Source: Actinomycetes bacterium (lineage in GTDB: Bacteria; Actinomycetota; Aquicultoria; SURF-47; JAUUWJ01). From it: a stretch of 9,551 nt of DNA. The stretch spans positions 1 through 9,551 of the forward strand of contig JAUUWJ010000013.1 in the NCBI GenBank assembly GCA_030589175.1. The letters run 5' to 3'. The notes below the pieces were generated by a model. That model did not search any database. It saw nothing but the letters and a program-made list of their open reading frames with translations, and was not told the origin of the DNA. Position numbers and translations under genes: made by a program. Positions 4,360 through 9,551 of the stretch are shown here, one piece after another. Numbering within the stretch: the stretch's first letter is position 1; every line of letters begins with the position of its first letter.

Positions 4360-5811
4360 ATGATAAATGAAAAAGAATTAACTTCAATTGCACTGGAAAG
4401 CACCAAATCACTGGGTGCTCAATATGCAGACATAAGAATAATAAAAGGTAAACAAGAGTCGTTAACGGTTAAGAACGCAGAGCTTGACGAGTTAACCTTA
4501 TCGGAAGGCAGCGGTTTTGGGGTAAGGGTTATACATAGTGGTAGCTGGGGGTTTGCTGCCAGCAATAAGCTTGAAAAAGATGAAATCTTAAAAGTCTCCA
4601 AAAGAGCAATTGAAATTGCAAAAGCAAGCGGTTCAATAAAAAGTCAAAATATCGAATTGGCTCCGATTGATGTTGTTCAAGATAGCTATCAAACAGAAAT
4701 AAAAGCTAATCCTTTCGATCTAAGCGTAGAAGAAAAACTCAAAATCCTATTTGAAGCCGAGGAGCTGATTAGAAAGAACAAAGCGGTAAAGATAGGGCAA
4801 GCTGCAAGCGAGTTTTATCAGACGGAAAAATCATTTGCTAATAGTGAAGGTTCTTATATCACGCAGAAAATCATCGAGAGCGGCGGGGCAATAAAAGCCA
4901 CTGCAATTGCCGACGGGGATGTACAAGTGCGCTCGTACCCGAATTCTCACGGAGGAGGAGTTGCTACTGCTGGATTTGAGTTTGTAGAAAGCCTCGAATT
5001 AGTGCAAAACGCAGAAAGAATAGGCGATGAAGCGGCGGCCTTATTAAAAGCGCATCAATGTCCTCCTCTCACAACAGAGGTAATTTTGGACGGTTCTCAA
5101 TTAGCTTTACAAATTCACGAGTCTCTTGGGCACCCAACTGAACTTGACAGGGTAATGGGTACGGAGATTAGCTACGCGGGCGGTAGTTTCTTAAGTTTAG
5201 ACAAGTTAGGAAAATTTAAATATGGTTCTGAAATTGTAAATATTTATTCAGACGCCACAATCAAGGATGCTCTGGGAACATTTGGCTATGATGACGAAGG
5301 TGTAAAAGCTCAAAAATTTGATCTTGTAAGAAATGGAATTCTGGTTGGATATTCAACTTCCAGGGAAACGGCAAAAGTTATAAAAGGAAAACCCAACGGC
5401 ACAATGCGTGCTGATAACTGGGGAACAATTCCGTTAATAAGAATGACAAACATAAGCTTGGAGCCGGGAGATATAGGGCTTGATGAACTGATTAGCGATA
5501 CGAAAGACGGAGTTTATCTTGAAACCAACAAAAGTTGGAGCATTGATGATTTGCGCTTGAACTTTCAGTTTGCTACCGAAATTGGTTGGCGAATCAAAAA
5601 CGGTAAGAAAGTAGAGCTTTTAAAAGGATGTAATTATGCCGGTATTACGCCCCAATTTTGGAATAGCTGTGATGCAATAACTGGCAAAGATCATTGGCAA
5701 ATCTGGGGACTCCCTAACTGCGGTAAGGGTCAGCCGCCCCAAATTGCTCATGTAGCTCACGGTGCATCTCCGGCCCGTTTTCGAAAGGTAAAGGTAGGGG
5801 TAGGCGGTTGA
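4360..5811 (+). CDS. tldD: TldD metalloprotease subunit
   Basis: A 483-aa cytoplasmic protein of the TldD/PmbA (U62/M103) family, the catalytic half of the TldD/TldE heterodimeric zinc protease. The enzyme trims unfolded peptides; in E. coli it matures microcin B17 and degrades the CcdA antitoxin. The diagnostic HExxxH motif is present as HESLGH (H253, E254, H258) in LALQIHESLGHPTELDRVMG. The third metal ligand expected in TldD is probably C454 in the conserved LPNCGKGQPP. The N-terminal domain (about 5-65) carries the family's YADIRI and SGFGVRV segments, and the C-terminal beta domain ends AHGASPARFRKVKVG. Length is normal. ATG 4360 lacks a real Shine-Dalgarno sequence (only an A-rich AAGAAAA) and follows a strong -10, so a very short leader is likely. 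tldE follows with a 4-nt overlap. No precursor peptide or toxin-antitoxin gene is nearby to suggest a substrate. Confidence 0.93.
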   Translation: MINEKELTSIALESTKSLGAQYADIRIIKGKQESLTVKNAELDELTLSEGSGFGVRVIHSGSWGFAASNKLEKDEILKVSKRAIEIAKASGSIKSQNIELAPIDVVQDSYQTEIKANPFDLSVEEKLKILFEAEELIRKNKAVKIGQAASEFYQTEKSFANSEGSYITQKIIESGGAIKATAIADGDVQVRSYPNSHGGGVATAGFEFVESLELVQNAERIGDEAAALLKAHQCPPLTTEVILDGSQLALQIHESLGHPTELDRVMGTEISYAGGSFLSLDKLGKFKYGSEIVNIYSDATIKDALGTFGYDDEGVKAQKFDLVRNGILVGYSTSRETAKVIKGKPNGTMRADNWGTIPLIRMTNISLEPGDIGLDELISDTKDGVYLETNKSWSIDDLRLNFQFATEIGWRIKNGKKVELLKGCNYAGITPQFWNSCDAITGKDHWQIWGLPNCGKGQPPQIAHVAHGASPARFRKVKVGVGG

Positions 5812-7136
5812 TAAGTAAAGAAGAAACAAAAAAATTAATGATAGAAAGCCTAAGTCAATCTAAGGCTGATGAGACTGAAATATTGTTGACTAGAGGCAAA
5901 AGCGAATTATCAAGGTTTTCAAACTCTGTAATTCATCAAAGCACGAGCAAGGTTGATGATTATATACAGGTTAGGGCTGTACTTGGTAAGAAAATAGGCA
6001 TTGCTTCCACTAATCAAGTCTCTGAGTTAAGCTCTACTATCGAAAAAGCTTATGAAGCCGCCAAACTTTCAAAAGAAAAAGCTGATTTTGTATCTCTTCC
6101 CAGTGAAGGTTCGATTGAAGCGCAGGGCACTCGATATAGCCAAGAAACGGCTGATTTTGGGCCCAAGGAAAGGGCAGACTATATAGGAAATATTATTGAA
6201 GCGGCAAAAGATTATAAGGCAGCCGGCATGTTTGAAACTTCAGCTGCATTTATGGCAATTGCTAATTCAAAGGGCATTTTTTCCTTCCAAAGACAAACAG
6301 AAGCCAACTTAAATACAATAATATTCAATGAAGATGCGTCAGCTTATTCATATACAATATCTTATGATGCCGGCAAGATTAATCCTGAAGCCTTAGGAAA
6401 AGAAGCTTATGGAACTGTAATAAAAAGCAAGAATCCTATTACGATAGAGCCGGGTGTATATACGGTCGTATTAAAGGCGGCAGCTGTAGCTGAAATGCTT
6501 GGTTTGTTATCAGTAGCCGGTTTTGGCGCTCTTTCTTATCAAGAGAAAAGAAGCTTTATGAATGGCAAGATGGGTAAGCAAATAGCTTCAAAAAAGATAA
6601 ATCTATTTGATAACGCATCGGATAAGATGAGCTTTGGTTGGTTGTTTGACTATGAAGGGGTTAAGAGAGAAAAAGTAGATTTACTGATTAACGGCGTAGC
6701 AAAAAATGTGGTTTTTGATAGTTTTACGGCAAATCGAGGTAAAACAAAAAACACCGGACACGCTTTACCGGCCGGAAGCACTTACGGCCCGCTTCCTCTT
6801 AATTTGATACTAGATAACGGTAAAGAGGATGTGGATGAGCTAATTTCTGGCGTTGACAAAGGTCTGCTTATTAACCGTTTTCACTACACAAACCTAGAGG
6901 ATCCGGTTAAAACTGTTTTTACCGGAATGACTAGAGACGGTACGTTCTTGATTGAGAAAGGAAAAGTTACTACGCCTGTCACAAATATGAGATTTACTCA
7001 AAATATTCTTAAGGCTCTACTTGAGGTTGAGGGATTTTCTAAAGAAAGGTCTTTGGCTTCAGGGCTTGGCGGTTACTCATATGTACCGGCAGCAAAAATT
7101 GGTAAGTTTAATTTTTCGAGCTCTTATAATGAATAA
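5808..7136 (+). CDS. tldE: TldE/PmbA subunit of the TldD-TldE protease
   Basis: A 442-aa partner of TldD from the same family. It lacks HExxxH and contains no cysteine, as expected for the non-catalytic TldE/PmbA half that shapes the peptide tunnel. Recognisable segments are the N-terminal DETEILLTRGKSELSRFSNS, the central INPEALGKEAYGT and IEPGVYTVVLKAAAVAEML, and C-terminal TGHALPAGSTYGPLPLNLIL with FTGMTRDGTFLIEKGK. The start is TTG 5808, overlapping the tldD stop as TTGA, with a G-rich AGGGG/AGGCGG just upstream; this implies translational coupling and equal dosage. An alternative ATG at 5838 would trim 10 residues but has no ribosome site, and the longer N-terminus fits family length. 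The stop is at 7136, and no terminator is visible in the 190 nt before the next gene. In E. coli the two subunits are encoded at separate loci; here they form one operon. Confidence 0.92.
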   Translation: MISKEETKKLMIESLSQSKADETEILLTRGKSELSRFSNSVIHQSTSKVDDYIQVRAVLGKKIGIASTNQVSELSSTIEKAYEAAKLSKEKADFVSLPSEGSIEAQGTRYSQETADFGPKERADYIGNIIEAAKDYKAAGMFETSAAFMAIANSKGIFSFQRQTEANLNTIIFNEDASAYSYTISYDAGKINPEALGKEAYGTVIKSKNPITIEPGVYTVVLKAAAVAEMLGLLSVAGFGALSYQEKRSFMNGKMGKQIASKKINLFDNASDKMSFGWLFDYEGVKREKVDLLINGVAKNVVFDSFTANRGKTKNTGHALPAGSTYGPLPLNLILDNGKEDVDELISGVDKGLLINRFHYTNLEDPVKTVFTGMTRDGTFLIEKGKVTTPVTNMRFTQNILKALLEVEGFSKERSLASGLGGYSYVPAAKIGKFNFSSSYNE

Positions 7137-7240
7137 GGTGCGGTTGCACAAGTACTTATAAAACGATAAGACCAAAGAAAAATCCTTCTATAACTTCTAA
7201 AATGCTAGATTTAGCTTAAGAATTAAATAATAATAAATAC

Positions 7241-7270
7241 TTGCCGAGAATAAGTTGTTGGTGTTAAAAT
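7241..7270 (+). promoter_or_regulatory. promoter of the SurA/PpiC-like gene (extended -10)
   Basis: -35 TTGCCG (7241-7246) and -10 TAAAAT (7265-7270, 5/6) are separated by 18 nt, with TG at 7262-7263 forming an extended -10. The predicted start near 7277 leaves a leader of about 50 nt ending in AAAGGAG. The rest of the 7137-7326 gap is AT-rich; it holds a short hairpin GTGC-GGTT-GCAC (7138-7149) and nothing else I can name. Confidence 0.55.
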
Positions 7271-7326
7271 AGTGCAGCGTGCTAATACTAAATTAATATT
7301 AACGTTTGAGGTTTGAAAGGAGAGCA

Positions 7327-8397
7327 ATGGAAGAAGATAAGAAAAAAGTGCCCGGAGAAGAGCAGGAGCAAAAAGGGCGTGTGGAAGAAAAAAAAGGTAG
7401 TTCGAAGAAAGCTTCTGGTAAGGGATTAAATAGCTGGCTTTTTATTGGCGTCGGCGTGGGTGCGATTATCGTTGTGCTAATTATATTGTTTCTTACTGGT
7501 GTTGTAAGTTTTGGTAAGGTTGCAGCTTCAGTTGACGGGACAAAAATTTATTTAAGCCAAGTAGAAAAAGAATATGAAGCCTATGCAGCTTCTTATAAGC
7601 AAAGTAACAAAAAATCTCCGGATAAAAAAATGGAGAAAGAAATTAAAAAGCTTATTATGGAGCGTTTGATTCAGCAAGAACTTGTTAAGCAAGCAGCTGA
7701 TAAAGAAGGAACAAAAGTAACTAAAAAAGAACTGGACGAAAGAATAGAACAGATTAAGAAGTCCACATCCAAGAAACAACTTGATAAGACATTAAAGCAA
7801 ATGAATTGGACGATGGACGATCTGAGAAATATGCTGGAAAACCAGATTCTCTCTCAAAAGCTAAGAGAAAAAGTTACAAAAGGCGTTAAGGTAAGCGATA
7901 AAGACGTAAAAGATTATTACGAAAAGAACAAGAAACAGTACGAAGTTCCTGAAACAGTTAAAGCAAAAGTTGCTACCTTAAAGAAAAAGAAAGAAGCTGA
8001 TGCTTTGGCCGCAAGCGTAAAGGGCGGCGAGGACTTTGACAAGGCTGTTAAAAAGTACGTAAAGGGCGGTGTAACTGCTCAGCAGCTTGGAAAAGATCAG
8101 ATAGTCGGAATTTACGGTAAAGAACTTGCAGACGCAGTCTTTGCTCTTGATGCGGGCGGCACTACGGGTGCAGTTAAAACTAAGAATGGTACTTATGTAG
8201 CAAAAGTTGAAAAGAAGGAAAAAGGCCATCAAAAGAAATTTAGCGAAGTAAAAGAAGAAGTAAAAAATATGCTCAAATCACAAAAGGAAATGGAGAAATT
8301 CAACAAGTACACTCAAGATCAGAGAAAGAAAGCCAAAGTAAAAGTGTACATTAAAGAACTAGAGACTAAAGGTAATTTGCCGAGTAGTCATCCGTAA
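7327..8397 (+). CDS. membrane-anchored SurA/PpiC-like (parvulin-type) folding factor
   Basis: A 356-aa protein. The start is ATG 7327 behind AAAGGAG (7316-7322), not the in-frame TTG at 7306 upstream of that site. It has a charged cytoplasmic N-terminus (1-34), one hydrophobic span at about 35-60 (WLFIGVGVGAIIVVLIILFL) with no lipobox or evident cleavage site, then an extracytoplasmic lysine-rich part. Residues 64-205 resemble the SurA N-terminal chaperone domain: VDGTKIYLSQVEKEYEAY, ERLIQQELVKQAA and the VSDKDVKDYYEKNKKQY helix that usually precedes parvulin. Residues about 208-297 align with a PpiC rotamase fold, but the family histidines (ASHILV and GYHIIKV) appear as KAKVATL and GTYVAKV, and GDLG is absent, so isomerase activity is doubtful. 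It probably acts as a PrsA/SurA-like holdase for secreted proteins. It is monocistronic between a promoter and a strong terminator. About a quarter of residues are lysine. Confidence 0.82.
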   Translation: MEEDKKKVPGEEQEQKGRVEEKKGSSKKASGKGLNSWLFIGVGVGAIIVVLIILFLTGVVSFGKVAASVDGTKIYLSQVEKEYEAYAASYKQSNKKSPDKKMEKEIKKLIMERLIQQELVKQAADKEGTKVTKKELDERIEQIKKSTSKKQLDKTLKQMNWTMDDLRNMLENQILSQKLREKVTKGVKVSDKDVKDYYEKNKKQYEVPETVKAKVATLKKKKEADALAASVKGGEDFDKAVKKYVKGGVTAQQLGKDQIVGIYGKELADAVFALDAGGTTGAVKTKNGTYVAKVEKKEKGHQKKFSEVKEEVKNMLKSQKEMEKFNKYTQDQRKKAKVKVYIKELETKGNLPSSHP

Positions 8398-8432
8398 AAA
8401 ATTAATAGTTAAAAATTAATTTAATTACTAAT

Positions 8433-8461
8433 AAAATGAGGGGTTTTTGCCCCTCATTTTT
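8433..8461 (+). terminator. strong intrinsic terminator after the SurA/PpiC-like gene
   Basis: A perfect 11-bp stem AAAATGAGGGG (8433-8443) / CCCCTCATTTT (8450-8460) with loop TTTTTG, followed by further T's. The A/T flanks let it work in either direction. It lies 35 nt after the stop; two copies of AAAAATTAAT (8397-8406, 8411-8420) fill the interval. Confidence 0.9.
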
Positions 8462-8512
8462 ATTTCTAAAAAGTATACAAAAATGACTATCCGAATTAAT
8501 AAATGTTTATTG

Positions 8513-8543
8513 TTGCTAGACTGGTAAACTACTGATTGATAAT
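8513..8543 (+). promoter_or_regulatory. possible promoter of the mazG-eno region
   Basis: -10 GATAAT (8538-8543, 5/6) has a weak -35 TTGCTA (8513-8518) 19 nt upstream. The predicted start near 8550 is about 8 nt before the mazG ATG, leaving no room for a Shine-Dalgarno sequence; none is seen. Confidence 0.35.
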
Positions 8544-8571
8544 ATGAACGATGAACTATGAACAATAAACG
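8544..8571. repeat. degenerate heptad tandem repeat spanning the mazG start
   Basis: Four consecutive 7-mers (ATGAACG, ATGAACT, ATGAACA, ATAAACG) run across the start codon. The third supplies the mazG ATG and the fourth encodes residues 3-5. Since 7 is not a multiple of 3, the three ATGs are in three different frames and only the one at 8558 opens the mazG frame. Confidence 0.75.
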
Positions 8572-9379
8572 AGCGGGTGCTCAAACTCCTTTTCAACAAC
8601 TAATAGATATCATGGCCAAATTACGAGGGCCGGATGGGTGTCCTTGGGACAAAGAACAAACTGCTGATACGATCAAAGGACATTTAATAGAAGAAGCCTA
8701 CGAAGTTGTAGAGGCAATCAATAAAAAAGACTACAAAGAGCTTAAAGAAGAACTAGGAGACTTATTACTCCAAATCGTATTTCACTCGCAAATTGCTAAA
8801 GAAGAAAATAAGTTTGAGTTAAAGGATGTCATTGAAGCAATAAACGAAAAATTAATAAGGCGCCATCCCCATATTTTTGCCGGTAAGGAGGTCAAAGGAA
8901 CAGATGAAGTTCTTAAGCATTGGGAAGAAATTAAGAAGGAAGAAAGAAGAGGTACAAAAAAAGAAAAGAAAGTATCTTATTTGGATGGAGTGCCTTTAGG
9001 ATTGCCGGCTTTATCTTATAGCCATAGGTTGCAGACCAAGGCGGCAAGAGTAGGTTTTGACTGGGAAAGGGCGGCTGATATTGTAGAAAAGCTTGATGAG
9101 GAAGTCGCTGAGTTTAAAGAAGCATTACAGAGGAAGGATTATTCTTTAGTAGAACATGAAATTGCTGACTTGTTGTTTACGCTGGTAAATTTGGCAAGAA
9201 AACTCGATATTGATTCAGAAAGTGCTTTGATAAAAGTAGCAAATATTTTTAGCGAGCGGTTTAGAAAAATGGAAGAATTCTCTAGGAAAGACGGTAAGGA
9301 TTTTGCTAAGCTATCGCTAGATGAAAAAGAAGAACTTTGGCAGAAAGCCAAAGAGATGCTTAGAGATACTAGAGATTAG
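8558..9379 (+). CDS. mazG: MazG nucleoside triphosphate pyrophosphohydrolase (two-domain)
   Basis: A 273-aa cytoplasmic enzyme that hydrolyses nucleoside triphosphates to monophosphates and pyrophosphate, a house-cleaning role; in E. coli it also lowers (p)ppGpp effects. It has the full two-domain MazG architecture. The N-terminal domain starts at [20 protein letters not shown], with metal sites E46-x-x-E49 and E65-x-x-D68 ([20 protein letters not shown]). The conserved linker is RRHPHIFAG and HWEEIKKEE. The C-terminal domain has E182-x-x-E185 and E201-x-x-D204 ([21 protein letters not shown]). Length fits E. coli-type MazG. ATG 8558 has no Shine-Dalgarno sequence and lies inside a heptad repeat, but it is the only ATG, GTG or TTG in frame before the conserved N-terminus. 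eno begins 73 nt after the stop with its own ribosome site and no terminator between, so co-transcription is likely. Confidence 0.94.
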   Translation: MNNKRAGAQTPFQQLIDIMAKLRGPDGCPWDKEQTADTIKGHLIEEAYEVVEAINKKDYKELKEELGDLLLQIVFHSQIAKEENKFELKDVIEAINEKLIRRHPHIFAGKEVKGTDEVLKHWEEIKKEERRGTKKEKKVSYLDGVPLGLPALSYSHRLQTKAARVGFDWERAADIVEKLDEEVAEFKEALQRKDYSLVEHEIADLLFTLVNLARKLDIDSESALIKVANIFSERFRKMEEFSRKDGKDFAKLSLDEKEELWQKAKEMLRDTRD

Positions 9380-9452
9380 AGAACTGAAGAAAAACGGCAA
9401 AACAGGAAACAAAGAATTGAAAGCTTATATAAGAAATATTTTGGAGGAAAAT

Positions 9453-9551
9453 TTGAGTCGCATAACACAAGTTAAAGGTCGCGAAATTTTAGACAGTAGG
9501 GGAAACCCTACCGTAGAAGTTGACGTCAGGCTTGATAGAGGAGCTTTTGGG
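9453..9551 (+). CDS. eno: enolase, N-terminal fragment (cut by window edge)
   Basis: The first 33 codons are present: [20 protein letters not shown] followed by [13 protein letters not shown]. The I-x-x-V-x-(G/A)[14 protein letters not shown] block is the hallmark N-terminus of enolase, which converts 2-phosphoglycerate to phosphoenolpyruvate in glycolysis. The start is TTG 9453, 5 nt after GGAGG (9443-9447); no ATG or GTG lies at a suitable place. The upstream 73-nt gap from mazG contains CTTATATAAG (9424-9433), a weak possible -10, without a good -35, so read-through from mazG is the simplest source of transcript. The gene continues beyond the window. Confidence 0.95.
   Translation, partial: MSRITQVKGREILDSRGNPTVEVDVRLDRGAFG

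Noticed and set aside
7306..7326. TTG at 7306 as start of the SurA/PpiC-like gene
   Set aside because: AAAGGAG (7316-7322) lies inside that extension and serves ATG 7327.

Overview
The window looks like chromosomal DNA of an anaerobic or fermentative bacterium that is moderately AT-rich and gene-dense. TGA is a normal stop (it ends tldD and the DUF1858 gene), so the code is standard. The redox gene set (ferredoxin, rubrerythrin, hybrid-cluster-associated CxxC protein, Fnr-like regulator) points to an anaerobe. Low-complexity spacers such as the TAGTTGTTGGTTGT tandem and the ATGAAC heptads, and several starts without a Shine-Dalgarno sequence, recall deep-branching candidate-phylum genomes (Patescibacteria-like). 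That placement is an impression only; no phylogenetic marker is long enough here to test it.

Region 1 (1-2685) is a redox/stress block. On the minus strand a 72-aa DUF1858 CxxC protein is followed, 9 nt later, by the start of gltX, cut by the window edge. Divergently, a Crp/Fnr-type regulator without cysteines precedes a ferredoxin-like protein and an N-terminal-rubredoxin rubrerythrin. A perfect Fnr-type box (TTGATTTAAATCAA, 1231-1244) lies before the ferredoxin gene. Its centre is 41.5 bp from the start predicted by a GATAAT -10 element, the classic activator position, so the regulator very likely switches on its neighbour.

Region 2 (2686-3137) is an RNA-gene interval. It holds a GC-rich, strongly foldable segment behind a perfect TATAAT (possible unassigned small RNA, with partial similarity to the adjacent tRNA), an initiator tRNA-Met, an intrinsic terminator, a second terminator-like hairpin and a 14-bp tandem repeat.

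Region 3 (3138-4250, minus) encodes a bacterial relative of the archaeal/eukaryotic release factor eRF1 (baeRF-like). It has a zinc ribbon and GGI where eRF1 has GGQ, and is a candidate ribosome-rescue or tRNA-handling factor.

Region 4 (4311-7136) is a two-gene operon for the TldD/TldE metalloprotease, translationally coupled by a 4-nt overlap. Region 5 (7241-8461) is a monocistronic gene for a membrane-anchored SurA/PpiC-like chaperone whose parvulin domain looks catalytically degenerate, closed by a strong terminator. Region 6 (8513-9551) holds a two-domain MazG nucleotide pyrophosphohydrolase, whose start lies inside a heptad repeat, and the 5' end of eno (enolase).

No mobile element, CRISPR array, phage gene or origin was seen. 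The least explained items are the structured segment at 2771-2862 and the divergent eRF1-like protein.
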